Shown here: piece by piece, positions 37,471 through 48,664 of the stretch
Layout of the letters: every line of letters starts with the position of its first letter
How positions within the stretch are numbered: position 1 is the stretch's first letter
Source of the DNA: Diorhabda sublineata
Taxonomy: Eukaryota > Arthropoda > Insecta > Coleoptera > Chrysomelidae
Direction of reading: 5' to 3'
Assembly: GCF_026230105.1 (NCBI RefSeq)
Contig: NC_079478.1
Span: 4,541,653-4,605,652 of the forward strand
Length of the DNA stretch: 64,000 nt
Notes under the pieces: model-generated
Databases searched by the model: none
Seen by the model: only the letters and a program-made list of their open reading frames with translations
What the model was told of the DNA's origin: nothing
Made by a program: the position numbers and the translations under genes

Positions 37471-38124
37471 TCAGACATTATAACAAACTTGCTGGATTTG
37501 AGGAAACGTCGTTCCTAAGGGAATTGCTGAACTAACGTATGGATGAAGTCTATGAGCCCTCAAATACTGCCTATATTTTCCCGAAAGGATGTGTTTTTCT
37601 TCGGGGCGATCTGGAGAATGATCAGGATCTGGCCAATGACCGGAATCACTTCCCGATGTATAGGTTTGTCCACAGGCTGACATTAGACGTTCTCGTTTGC
37701 AATAAGGCTGAGCGGCCGAAGTAATTGGCACTAAAGGTGGCATTAACTCCCATATTTGTCTGTCTGACGTCGTCGAATACTGAACAGGATACTGAGCAGC
37801 TTGTTGTGGCACTTGCTGAGGAAGTTGTTGTCCTCTAGGCATTCTCCTTTTGACAGACGTTGTAGTGGTCGTTGTCGGAGGCCTAGAAGGTGGAAGATTG
37901 TTGATGAATGGACTTCTCCTCTGACTTTCGATCTTCCTGAAATAACAGGGATGGATCATCAGAAGAGGCTCATTCCTAACGCCTTGCGGCGGTTTCGCCG
38001 TATTCGGTAATTCGTATTCTACACTGCAATCCACGTGAAGAGGTTTCATATAGTCTTTCTGTATAGGCACTTGCACTGTCCTCTGAGGAGAGGATAACTC
38101 ATACGATTGATAACATGTGGCCAT
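37471..38124 (-). CDS. Unrecognised 217-residue low-complexity protein, single coding exon
   Basis: I do not recognise this protein. The frame opens after a TAA at about 38257 and its first ATG (38122-38124, context GTGCGATGG) gives 217 codons. No zinc finger, homeobox, bHLH, signal peptide or membrane helix is visible. In order: a moderately charged N-terminus; NEPLLMIHPCYFRKIESQRR and SPFINNLPPSRPP (residues 51-83), which look the most constrained; a run of six threonines then VKRRMPRGQQ (84-100); a Gln/Pro/Ala/Tyr-rich stretch (98-118); and a Ser/Asp/Pro-rich segment before a basic C-terminus ending QQVCYNV. The basic KRR and Q-rich parts would suit a nuclear regulator, but that is inference. 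Local GC content is well above the flanks and the opposite-strand frames are shadows. The 36 codons upstream of the ATG are also open and could be coding if an upstream exon joins. Confidence 0.72.
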   Translation of the reverse strand: MATCYQSYELSSPQRTVQVPIQKDYMKPLHVDCSVEYELPNTAKPPQGVRNEPLLMIHPCYFRKIESQRRSPFINNLPPSRPPTTTTTTSVKRRMPRGQQLPQQVPQQAAQYPVQYSTTSDRQIWELMPPLVPITSAAQPYCKRERLMSACGQTYTSGSDSGHWPDPDHSPDRPEEKHILSGKYRQYLRAHRLHPYVSSAIPLGTTFPQIQQVCYNV

Positions 38125-38256
38125 CGCACTTACTGACCGAACTGCGGTCCTCGACTGACTGATTCTCCTGCTCCATACTTTAGCGTAGCACCCAGGATCG
38201 TGGAGGGGGTAGGAAATCGATGTCCGCGACACTCCTCGGAGATGAGCGCGGTCGTT

Positions 38257-38264
38257 ATTTTATA
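38257..38264 (-). promoter_or_regulatory. TATA box upstream of the 217-codon gene
   Basis: TATAAAAT on the minus strand, about 133 bases before the chosen ATG. A start site about 30 bases downstream would give a leader of roughly 105 bases. It supports treating the unit as an intronless or single-coding-exon gene. Confidence 0.5.
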
Positions 38265-38299
38265 ACACTAGTTCTACCAACGAGAGAATGCCAAGTTAA

Positions 38300-38755
38300 A
38301 TGGAAGTTAATTGATCAAACTGTCCGGAAGTATTTTATTTATGTTCATCGTTTGTCTTCGTTAAAATACAGTAAAATATATCTATTTAAAATGACAAATT
38401 ATACATTCAAAATGAAAATAATTATTTTATAATAGTGAATTTGAATTTTTATTAAAGAAAAAAAATAATTTTTACAGTTTTGATACTTAGTTTTATGATT
38501 TCGTAGAAAGTATTAAATTTTTACACATTTTCAGTGAAATCCACTTATGTTTGTCACATAACAATAGAAATGGAAAATTTATTAATCAGTTTTTAGAATA
38601 TTTAATTTTTTTATTGAAACACAGGTTTTTCGAAGAGCCCTTTAAATATATTCCAATATTTCTTCAATATCTTATACCCTCAAAAACTAACAACAAGAAA
38701 GAATTAGGAAAAACTACGCATCATATTCATTTTAGTATTACAATATTACTACGGT
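38300..38755. other. No gene recognised
   Basis: AT-rich. The plus frame at 38551-38784 overlaps a LINE scrap at its end but has no motif of its own. Confidence 0.4.
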
Positions 38756-38758
38756 TTC

Positions 38759-38835
38759 TGGGGAACACCTCTTGCATGGTTTAAATCATAACTTACCAAC
38801 AGAAGTCAGCTTGTAAGGGTTGATACAACGACATC
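38759..38835 (+). pseudogene. LINE reverse-transcriptase scrap
   Basis: The plus strand reads GTPLAWFKS, a stop, then LTNRSQLVRVD. This matches the block G-x-P-L-x-W-F-x-S-Y-L-x-N-R-x-Q-x-V-x-V found in reverse transcriptases of CR1/Jockey-type LINEs. It is only about 25 codons; the catalytic YADD region that should follow is not found. Confidence 0.65.
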
Positions 38836-38879
38836 GCCTCTATTTAGACATCAGTGGTCAAATCACGGCACTTTTTAAG

Positions 38880-40465
38880 ACCATATCTAGTGAACAATGT
38901 TTCTAAAATCAAATTTTTATGATATAAAAATACATTGCAGTATTTTTTATTAAACAACATCACCATTGACGTCGTTGAATCTGTAAAATTCTTAGCGGTT
39001 GTTGAGGACAATTCCTTGAAATGCGCTGAGATCAGTTTCTAAAGAACTAAATTTATCCACCTCCTTAACAATCTTAAAATTAAAAATTTTGACCTTTCCT
39101 TTCTTATTCATCTTTGAATTCGTTTGCCTAATTTATACGACCTTTACCTAACCTACTCCACGCTCAGAATTAGTTGAGTGTTCAATATTTTATAATGCAA
39201 AAAAATGCACAACCACTTGCCAATTGAAATCAAATAATCTTTTCCTGCATTCCGCAATAATTTGATGGCGTATTTACTGGAAAGTGCCTTCTACTCTGAA
39301 AACGACTTCTATTCTATTTGTTCTTTAGTTTTTACAAACTACAAAATGTAACGATTTTTTGTTAATTTTTTTGAAAGTAGGTAATAAAGTCTTAACATAT
39401 TTTATTGTTGGAATAAGCAGTTTTGTACATTTTTCTATAAAATGTATAAATTTTTTCCCGTGTAGAGTTCAAAATTGAACGTGAAAGTGAGTTTTGAGAT
39501 AATTATTAGCGGTATAACGTATTTCGCGTGGGTGTTATTTTGCCATTTTCAATAACAAAAATTAGAATTTTTGGGTATTATCAGTACAATGCCCGTGACA
39601 TAAAATATGAATGATTTTCTTCTAACCTTAAACGGATTAAGCTTAAGGAAAGGAAAAATTCTGAATGTTCACTGTACCTATGGGCGATTCTATTGATAAA
39701 AAAGAAAATGTATTTCGGATTTTGTCAACTAAACATATAAAATAACCTAGGAATAAGAGTCACCATATTTTCCTTAATGACTTTTTAACAAATAAATGTT
39801 TACTTACCAGGTATACAACATGAGATTTAAATTATATTAAGAAATGATAAAATAATGTTTATAAACAAGAAAATATTAAGAATGAATGTAAATGATAAAT
39901 ATTTGTTTACATTTGTATGAGAATTTATTTTTCTTGATAGATTAATAGTCCAGTTGAAAAGTGAATTATCTGTGAAAAATTATGGTTGACGATTTATTTG
40001 TCGTGGGATATAAACTTCTGTATTTTTTGTGCCAAAAATTTTTATAAATAAAAAACAGAGAAGTACCTTCCTAAAATTTCATGCTAGGATTAATATCGAA
40101 AAATAATCTTGAAGAAGAAAAAAATCTACTGAAAAAAGCCGAACCAATAAATGATAATTTTTACGCACTAATAAAAATGACACATTTTGAGGTGACACAA
40201 AATAGTGTTATTTTATTACGAGTCTGGAAATTTTTACGATTTTTCCGTATGTGCTTGACAAATTCTTCGCCTAGCACTGAAAAATCCATTTCTGGACGTG
40301 TAATGAACGATACATTTTATTATACTTATCTGTAAAAACTGCAAAAAAGGATAGATAATTATAATACATCCTACCAGTATCGAAATTGTTTTATTTTCTG
40401 TCAATTCAATTCATGTTAGTTTTCAAAAATACACTCGGGAGGAAATCCAGAATAGAACTAACGGA
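38880..40465. other. No gene recognised
   Basis: AT-rich sequence. The 84-codon plus frame at 40081-40335 has no motif. Confidence 0.45.
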
Positions 40466-40469
40466 ACAA

Positions 40470-40697
40470 TCCAGTGCTGATTTGTTACCAGCCAAATCAA
40501 GGTCAAGATACGAACACAAGTATTAACTTTTTATGGCAAAATCTCAAAAAACTTAAAACAGTAAGTGATGACATTCTTCTTGTTTATTTTGTCAAGACTA
40601 TGAAATCTTCCACGTTAGGGAGGCGGTTCTAAATGCTAGAGAGTTATTTAGATATAAAAGAAAATGGTGGCAACACAAAATATCCAAAAACTGAACG
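40470..40697 (+). pseudogene. Tyrosine-recombinase-like core-binding domain relic
   Basis: The plus strand reads SSADLLPAKSRSRYEHKY, a stop, LFMAK, then after a one-base shift TVSDDILLVYFVKTMKSSTL followed by MLESYLDIKEN. The pattern LLPxKSxxRYExxYxxFMxW, DDxLLVYFxxL, STLWxxxSMLKxxL is the N-terminal SAM-like domain of Crypton-type or phage-integrase-like tyrosine recombinases found in insect genomes. The catalytic C-terminal domain (R-H-R-Y) is not recognisable downstream. Stops and a frameshift show it is dead. The assignment rests on my recognition of the motif pattern, without a search. Confidence 0.5.
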
Positions 40698-40699
40698 AC

Positions 40700-41415
40700 A
40701 TTCCTGACAAGCAAAAACAATCAATTGCAAAGACAAAAAAAGGCAAAGACGATTTCATCAGTAGGAAATGTGGCGAAAGACGATATTGTGGAAGAATTGT
40801 GATCATTTACAAAAATAACAGGAGACCCTCAAGTATCATTGCACGATAAGATAAAGGAAAACGTTGCAACGCGTTGCAGAAAAGCTGATATATTTTGAAG
40901 AATAAAAAAGGACACTATGCTGAAAAATAAAAATGAAAAAAATCTTATTTCTTTCTAATATTTTCAGACAACCCTCGTATAATGCAATCATGAGAAAGGA
41001 AACGTACACAACCATAACTAAATAGACTGAGAGATAGTGTTATAAAGAAAAATGAAATTTAAAAGAATTTGATAATAATCTACAGGATATTTCTGGGGAA
41101 TTTCTAATAACATTTTTTGATAATTTCAATTGAATTTCATGAATCATAACAAAAAAGTATCCAATTATACACGAAGGTGTGGCAAATCCAAATGGGTGTG
41201 TTTACCACCCGCCGCCGTAGAATGCTATACCTCTCCCTCGAGTGATTGGTAAACATCCCCTCCATAACTGTAAAATATTTTTACCTGAGAAGAGAAAAGA
41301 CTATTGAGTTATAAATTTTGACGCGATGGATCTTTTGATGCATAAATTTTAGCAATGTAACTTCTGGACCCGACGGCCCCATCTATATAGTAATGACCCT
41401 TGACCTCTTAGGAAT

Positions 41416-41417
<2 letters not shown>
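40700..41417. other. No gene recognised; possible mariner tip at about 40965-40982
   Basis: AGACAACCCTCGTATA at about 40967 has the form of a mariner 3' end (CCTCG followed by TA), but no transposase residues precede it that I can support. The 61-codon plus frame at 40664-40849 has no motif. Confidence 0.35.

Positions 41418-41499
<82 letters not shown>
41418..41499. repeat. (TA)n microsatellite, about 41 units
   Basis: Uninterrupted alternating TA for about 82 bases. Confidence 0.95.
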
Positions 41500-41502
<3 letters not shown>

Positions 41503-41739
41503 TCAAAGTCTCCGATCTCATTGTTTTTCCGTGAGTTTTTGTTTATAAAATAACGAAATTCATACAATATTTCGGACTTTTCGATACGTGGATTAACGTA
41601 GATTAACTTCGCGGCGAATCACCTTCGGCCAACTAACCAAATGTTAACCTAACCTTAATTTTAAAAAAGCTACTGCAGCTACAACCACGTGACCTTCCAC
41701 AGTCCACGGTGAGATACACTATCTTTATGTCCTCGTATA

Positions 41740-42115
41740 GCTGGCCTAGCGGGTCGACTCCTCTTCGTTTCACATCTCGATGTAAAGTCATCCTTTTTGT
41801 AGCCCCCTATAAGTCATTCCATGTTTCAAGTGCTTCCAGTTGCCTTCAATAGCACCCGTATGAGGGTGCACAATCCGGCTTGTACCGCGGGTGTTGCAAT
41901 TCACAGTCTTTTGCACATATTCCATCCCCAGGATCTTGACTAGTATGCTGCGTACTCATCGGTGTGTATTTCAGTGCCTGGAGCCAATACGTTTAGTGTT
42001 CATAGGGAATAGAGTGTCACTATAATGTTTATTATCTAGGTACACTTCAAGTCAACCGTCTGTGTCTACAATACCGAGGATACAATTGCATTCTCGTACC
42101 CCACGTCATCATCCT
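41740..42115 (-). pseudogene. Merlin (ISXO2-like) transposase relic
   Basis: The minus strand gives consecutive parts of an ISXO2-like DDE transposase. ILGIVDTDG (about 42070) holds the first acidic residue; after a stop, LEVYLDNKHYSDTLFPMN follows. In another frame come APGTEIHTDEYAAY (second aspartate, about 41965) and, after one more shift, LKILGMEYVQKTVNCNTRG. RIVHPHTGAIEGNWKHLKHG (about 41830-41890) is the third motif. The order and spacing fit Merlin elements. The frame carries a stop and at least two frameshifts, so it is inactive. I could not find terminal repeats or the 8-9 base target duplication. Confidence 0.82.
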
Positions 42116-42119
42116 CATA

Positions 42120-44320
42120 CCTAACCTAATTAACCATTCTAAGCACTACACCACTGAGCCCGTGAGAGCTAACTCGTTAAAACAAATATTTTTCCAGCGA
42201 TCGATAAGATGTGGAGTGTATTCGAGTGATGCTTGGAGTCCAAGAGACCCGAGATAGAGACAATACAGAGCCAAATTATGACCAAAATAGAGAATTATTC
42301 ATACAAAAAATTTTAAGAAACTAAGTGGACGAATTCCATATATATGGACTCCTTATGGTCTAGAATTGACGTTGCTAAATTTGAGTCCTTTTAATGAGCA
42401 GCAATCCCGATACTCACCTTGTAGATAGTTTTGTCAATGACATCAATCCTGTTCATTCATTCATTTTTTAAAACAGAACAAGCTACAATTCATTCCATGG
42501 AACTGAGTACTTTCAAAATAATAATCACGTGACTTTTCCTCGCCTATGAATGTTTAATCAAGAAAAGAAAACAGCTTTCTTCATAAGAGTATTCAAACTA
42601 ATCTATAAGACAGATAAATGTGAAATTTTGATAGATACTAAAAATAAAATCTCCGTCGTATCAACCTCTTATTTATTTGTTGAGCTTTTTCACAAAACTT
42701 GGCTGTAAAACAGCCATATGTAAACCAATTTCACAAAATACTTGTTCTTGGAGAATAAAAAACAGGCCACAAAGTATTTTTCACGAATAAACAAAATTTT
42801 TATGGTCTATTACAATGTTGAGTACATGATTTTATAGTAATTTTTAGGTTAGAGGTCATTCTTCTTAAAATATTTTTGTACTAATCTTCTACGCAAAATA
42901 AAAATCTGACTTCAGATTTGCTTTTTAAGGTTTGGAATAGGTTTTGTTAGGTTATCTAAATATAATCTAACTGGGCATGATTAGCCATATTCGAAAAGAA
43001 AATTTTCATTCGATTATGTCAAAGTATCGTTAATTATAGCTTAGGGGTATTTAATTGATATCGACGTGCCTTTTATAGATTGTAGATTGGATTATAATTT
43101 GAGTTTTTTGTTAAAAATTTCTACAAATTTTTTTCCAAAAATCACTTGATAGATATTTTTATAATTCTTTGAACAATTTAACAGGATTTTAGTAACCCTC
43201 TGGCCACACTATACTTTTAGATTTTATTTCTTATTTCTGCTTCTTCAAATGAATTCCGTAGTTCGTTATTCGTTATTCTCAGCTATAATCCTCGTATTTT
43301 CTCTTCCTTATATTCTTTCGAGTGAATAAATACCCACTTGGTTAGTATCCTGAATATATAATTTCATCAATTTTCCGAAGCTGTTTATTTCCTTTCATCG
43401 GAATTACTTCTTAATTCTATGTATGTGAAACCACACCGATATAAACATTTGGACTTGTCAATTTATTGCTTTTACTTCAATTCCAAAGTTTTAAATTCAA
43501 TAAATGTTTCATAAGTTGGTTTAGATAATATTTTTAAAGCATATAAATAGTCATTTATATATACTGTTCTATTTTTTTACCTCTACCAGTTATGCCTGGG
43601 ATTTTTCTTTCTGAACCAATATATTCGTCATATACTAATGAATATTCGAAGCACTAATTTTTTTATTCATTACTTTTATAAAATGTCAGTAGTGCAAAAA
43701 CTAAAATGTGACGTAATTATTAGAGTTCTTTTTGTTAGTTTCAAGAATAAGTAAAAAACGCGTTTGGAAATGAAAGGAATCAATGAACAGTAAAAAATAT
43801 GGGCTTGTTATTGTTGACAATTTCACGGGCTTAGACTTTTGAAATCAAGAGAAGGGTGGCGATGTCCCCGCATCTGGTATAAAAGGTCATGCTAGACCCT
43901 TCAAACCCAACAAACGTGTTTTAGGGGATTAAAAACAATAGAAAATTCACGATGACTGCTTTCACTAATAACGAGGGAGAAAAAAAATAGGATACAGTTT
44001 CTTTTGTAATACAAGCTTTTCGAAGAAATTAATAGTTATCCATGTTAGACTAGGCTTGGTAACCATACACAAATTTAATGAAAGGATAGAGATATCGGAC
44101 TGAAAATAATAAAATTAAACCACATGTTTTATGTATATAGACCAAGATTGGTATTTTTCTTATATTAAAAATCGAAAAATCCAAATCGTTTGTCTCCAAT
44201 TATCAACATATTGTGTTTCCATTCTTCCATGTTCACAATTTTTTTCTCAATTCCAAATATTAACTACATACTCTTTCTGTCTTTTCCTCATTCCACATTT
44301 GCTGTAGTTACTCTGACTCG
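42120..44320. other. No gene recognised
   Basis: AT-rich sequence. GTATAAAAGG at about 43878 is a good TATA match, but no coding frame follows. Confidence 0.4.
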
Positions 44321-44329
44321 AGCAGAAGA

Positions 44330-44970
44330 AATGTATGATTCGTTTTCTAAACTCAAAGAAAGTTAAACTAAGTGAAATTTTTCGGCAAATTTGCGAGTCT
44401 TACTAACAAAATGCTAAGAAGGATGTGATTAAGTGCACGATGAGGAATGAAGTCCGTCTTTGGTTACTTTGTTTGAACAAAACTATAAATGTACAATTAG
44501 TGTTCTTACTGAGAAATTTCCGCAAATCTCACAATCCCCTGGATACCCAAAATGCTTTTTTGAGACGCTCCAATGGAGATGATGACGATTTTCTTTCTCA
44601 GGTAGTCACGGAGAATGAAACGAGTCTCCAGAAACTAAATGGCAATCAATGGAATGGAGGCATACTTCGTCCCTAACGAAAGCCAAGACTAAGAAAATTT
44701 TGACACCTCGAAAACTCATCTGCACCATTTTTAAGACAGAAAATGAACAAGCGCCGAGGATTACTGTCAAAATTATATATAATTATAATGCCCGACCCTT
44801 CGGGAATTTGACTGTGTTTGATCGTAATGCGTACATCCCGGACTTTCATCTTTTCTTACACCTAAAATTTCCTTGGTGGTCAATAGTTCAAAAAAAACGT
44901 GCCACGCTATAACAAATGTCTACAAAACTTCGTAAGCTATGTCGGAAGTCATAACTGTGAATACACCTCG
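44330..44970 (+). mobile_element. Decayed mariner, family 3
   Basis: Transposase pieces on plus run to a 3' end ACACCTCG at 44963-44970 followed by TA (44971-44972). The 5' end is not identified. At about 640 bp, roughly half of a full mariner is left. The residues differ from families 1 and 2 and from the element at 3231, so this is another lineage. Confidence 0.7.
44425..44912 (+). pseudogene. Mariner transposase fragments (family 3)
   Basis: DDDFLSQVVTENETS is the first catalytic region with the aspartate replaced (usual form FLxxVVTGDETW). MEWRHTSSLTKAKTKKIL and PRKLICTIF follow in an overlapping frame. Then YNARPFGNLTV stands for the second motif (normally HDNARPH) and IPDFHLFLHLK for the third (normally SPDLAPSDFHLF). 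Most spacer residues are deleted and the catalytic acids are lost, so it is inactive. Confidence 0.8.
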
Positions 44971-45059
44971 TATATAATCTCATTTTAGTGCTTCTTGACA
45001 CCCACTTTGTTTTTTATCTCATAAGCTCTAATTCTTCTACTCCATTTTCCTCTGTTTTT

Positions 45060-45420
45060 TTTTATATATAGAAAAGACGAAGAGAAACCAAAAGATAAGT
45101 TTGCAGAGTAACCTTGGACAACTGACAGGAAATTTGATAAATGGCTAAAGCAAAAAACTTAAACCAGACCTAAAACTATGGACAGGTAATATTATTATCG
45201 AAGACAACAACTAACTGAGCCCAGATATCATCAAAAATATGTACTCTACTTCAAAATTAGTATACAAGACGAATGTATCTAAGTACGATAAACTGTTTGA
45301 TCCAACGAAGTACAACTTTTTCGAATGCATGAGATAGACTCATATCCCCGCAGAATATTGTAAACAAATTGTTGAATAAATGGAATACGATAAGTGGGAT
45401 AGCAAAAAACAATAAAATTT
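45060..45420 (+). pseudogene. Decayed coding relic, family not identified
   Basis: One plus frame stays protein-like for about 85 codons with three or four stops: KPDLKLWTGNIIIEDNN, SPDIIKNMYSTSKLVYKTNV, KYDKLFDPTKYNFFECM, IPAEYCKQIVE and MEYDKWDSKK. Just upstream, in another frame, PKDKFAE and PWTTDRKFDKWLKQK may belong to the same protein. I do not recognise it. Decay by point stops rather than scrambling suggests a formerly real protein, either from a mobile element or a host gene copy. Confidence 0.4.
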
Positions 45421-45424
45421 TACA

Positions 45425-46830
45425 CAATATTTTTATATCGACCTACAAAATAATCTCCGTTCACCTACAATGATTTCCTGTTAATCGTTTAAACTTGAAT
45501 CATCATTTGAACCTTTCGTGACATGAATTTTTTGCCAAAAACTCTCGAACAACCAAAAATGAATAAGCTGGGGGATTTTTCAGGTGAAAAATGCAACCTG
45601 TATTGGCTAGGTCGTGTGCAACACGGCCTTCAGCCGCTCCAGCATGCTAATACAACTTTTCAGTCACTTTTTGAGTGGCAGGAATATATTTACGATTAAC
45701 GATATCAAAAAAATTTTATAACGATCAGTTGACTTGACTCTTTGCTAGAGATATTAGGACGAAGTACTACTATTTCCTAAATTATTACGAATTTCCAGGA
45801 ACTGTAACATTTCTAACTCTCCTTGTAAATATTATTTGATTAAGTTGGAATACAGTGAAAAAAATTACATTTATTGGGGGAAATGCCCCTTTTGGCGACA
45901 CCACTGCTCGTTACTATCACATATTCATTTGTGTTAAAAGTAAAAAAATTCCCTTTACGTTCTACAGGACGCGGCGACACATAAATAACAAACTATGAAA
46001 GAAACATGAAATTGAAAGTCCGACAGCATAATAGCAAGGGCTTTTGAGACACATTTTTGATAGGATAAGCCCTTATTTATTTCTTACAAAAGCACATTTT
46101 ATTATATGGGTTCTACACATCATGAATGTATGTACGTATTAATGCCACGAAGGCTTTTTTTTGTAACAGTACCCGAATCAGCAGCTGGGATAATTGTGAG
46201 CTCGTTTTTCTTGGTAAATAATCAGAACGCTGATCTCTGCCGTTTGAGTTAGTGTCGATTATATTTCTCCTATTGAATCGAATACATGAAGGGAAAAAAT
46301 TGATAATGTCCTATAGAATTAGACATATTTATACAATACGGGACGAAGAAGATATCTCAGACTACATGGATAAAAAATGCAATAAACAGTAACCATTTTG
46401 TGTCCTTAGTTAGATTGGTACCAAACTGGAAATCCTATAAATTACATTTTTAGTTGACTCTGCATCTCGCTGTTTCCCGTTATATGAAAATAAGGTTGCA
46501 AATTATAATTTGCAATATCAATATTTTCCATTGAATTAACAAGAACATATGTTTGCTCCGAACTTAATGGCAAACATAAGAAAATTCTTTAAATGCAACG
46601 TTAAAACATTGACTCCACAACACGTTTAGTACAATAGCCCAGTCAAAGTTCAGCATATACACTTACCTTGAATTAAGTTAAATCCACTCCACCAGATACA
46701 AATTGAACTGTAGCTGAAGAAATAATATATCCTCGTGCAATTGCTGGAAAAATATTGTTTATTATCAATCCAGTTATCATGGAAGACCAGTCTATTGTAG
46801 CCTTTTTCTGTTTATCTAAATGTTATCATG
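45425..46830. other. No gene recognised
   Basis: AT-rich sequence with scattered GC-richer words; no frame or motif that I can support. Confidence 0.4.
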
Positions 46831-47149
46831 TGATTGGGTTTTTTCTTCGATTTGCATAGCTGTGGACAAACATACAACAACGACGACCACGATGATGATA
46901 GTGAAATTTCGACCTTTACAACATCATGTCTTTGTGTGTTAAGAATCTTCACGACTCGGATAGTCTACCGTGGAAAAACTTCTCAAGCCAGGACCACCAA
47001 AACGACAACAAATATATTGTTCCCTGCTCAAAAATTAGGAATTTTTGTAGCAGTAAGATTAATCTAGATGCAAAAAACCGCATTCGATTTGGAAAAACCT
47101 CAGCAAACAAACATTTTGGATATGAAATGAAAATTGCATTTGTGCATGG

Positions 47150-47365
47150 GGAAATTCGTTATGAAATTGGTCCAATAGATATAAATCCTGGGGGTTTTCG
47201 AGGTTACTGAACACGAATATCACGACGGCGATGACCTGCGAGGTACCTGGTGCCTGAGGTGGTTGGTTTATAAATTTTCTTCTGGAACCTCATGGAAATT
47301 CGTTATAAAATTGGCCAAATATACACATGGGGAGTTTTCGAGATCGCTTGACAATATCACGACAA
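47150..47365. repeat. Two direct, imperfect copies of a repeat unit
   Basis: The unit at 47150-47242 (GAAATTCGTTATGAAATTGG, then GGGGTTTTCGAG and CACGAATATCACGACGGCG) recurs shortened at 47291-47365 in the same orientation, and inverted at 47717-47770. A plus frame of about 70 codons runs through both copies (from about 47187 to 47403) without a recognisable domain. Confidence 0.75.
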
Positions 47366-47716
47366 AAAGAGTGTACGAGGTTCGCATTTTTCACAAAAAA
47401 CGGTGAGTTAGTGATTGTTTTTTTTTCCTGCTTTATAATTCTGTTTCTTAGTTTGCACAATTTTTGTAAACGACACTGCAGTGTAAACCACGCTTCCTGC
47501 ATTCACATGTATTGTCACAATCGGTTTTGTATCCGCAAAATATGATATACATGATGCGTGGCCAGTCAGGAAATTGTATCATTTTCATGGGGATCGAATG
47601 CTGTTCTTTTAGTCGTCATCCTCAATCAGTGGGATTCATGTCGCATTGATCTTCGTAAAGTCACATTTGCACATGTAAATGAACTCTTTTCGAGCTCATT
47701 AAAATGATATGGGTTG

Positions 47717-47770
47717 CTCGCAGGTAATCGCCGTTGTGATATTCGTGTTCAGCAATCTCGAAAACCCCTG
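47717..47770. repeat. Inverted copy of the 47190-47242 unit
   Basis: The reverse complement of this segment matches 47190-47242 at about 48 of 52 positions. The two could be remnants of inverted ends of one element, or independent insertions of the same family. Confidence 0.8.
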
Positions 47771-47779
47771 AGTAGTTAT

Positions 47780-48660
47780 ATTGAACTGATTTCTAGCAAT
47801 TTTCATTATTTATTCTTAATTTTTGATCACAAAGTTTACCGAGGCTCTCCCGAATCGAATGCACTTTGTTGCATCCGTTTTACTGCCCAGAAATTTCTAG
47901 GTTTTGTCCCTTTTGTGCTTTATTTCCTTGGACTAATTCCACAAACAACCGCTTCATCCATTTAGACGTGTAGATAAAACCAAAAGAGCGGGCACGGGAC
48001 TTTGCGGCGCGTTATAATTTTTCTCAAAAATTTAAAAACAAAAAAGACAAAAAAAAACAAACACAAAAACGATTTTCGATCGACAACGCAATAACTATAA
48101 ACTGTAGGTAAAAAATGTAAAGGACATTCAACATATATCATGAAATAAGATGGCAGAAAATTCACAAGGAAATTTAGGTTGTTATTTCGAAATAAACCTT
48201 TTCTAAAAATGTATCTTATTCGGTTCGTATACATTTCCAAATGTTTTTGTATCATAATGACTGGACTAAAATCAGTTATACAAACAACCAAATAATAAAT
48301 TGAACGATTTGGTTTTTTAGCAAATTTAGCACATCTCCAAAATAAGATTAATGTTCAGTTAACTTCAAAGCAACTTTCTCAAACTATTGTTAACATTAAC
48401 ATTAATTCAAGATTCTGTTATGTTCATTTTCTTACCACATGACATAATTTAAACAATGATACCTTTAAAAAGCGTTAATTAAATAATACAATCGTTAAAA
48501 GATTAGCTACAATTTAATCTTGCAAATTAAAAATAATACGAAAAAAGATTCCATTATATCAATCACTCAGACGTTCATTTTAATCCAAGCGATTTTAATT
48601 TTGAAAGCAAAACAAAAAAAATATCCCCGTTTTACAACCCACGTAGATATTCTCAATCCT
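47780..48660. other. No gene recognised
   Basis: AT-rich. The minus frame at 47962-48291 (109 codons) is lysine/arginine/phenylalanine-rich without a motif; I treat it as chance. Confidence 0.4.
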
Positions 48661-48664
48661 CGAC

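Noticed and set aside
37539..38010. Plus-strand frames inside the 217-codon gene
   Set aside because: They are shadows of the minus-strand gene, whose frame is longer, has low-complexity protein runs and is flanked by TATA and AATAAA signals.
43870..43890. Strong TATA box GTATAAAAGG
   Set aside because: No coding frame or other promoter element follows; one hexamer match in AT-rich DNA is weak.
47962..48291. 109-codon minus-strand frame
   Set aside because: Low-complexity K/R/F composition and no motif; length is within chance for the number of frames examined.
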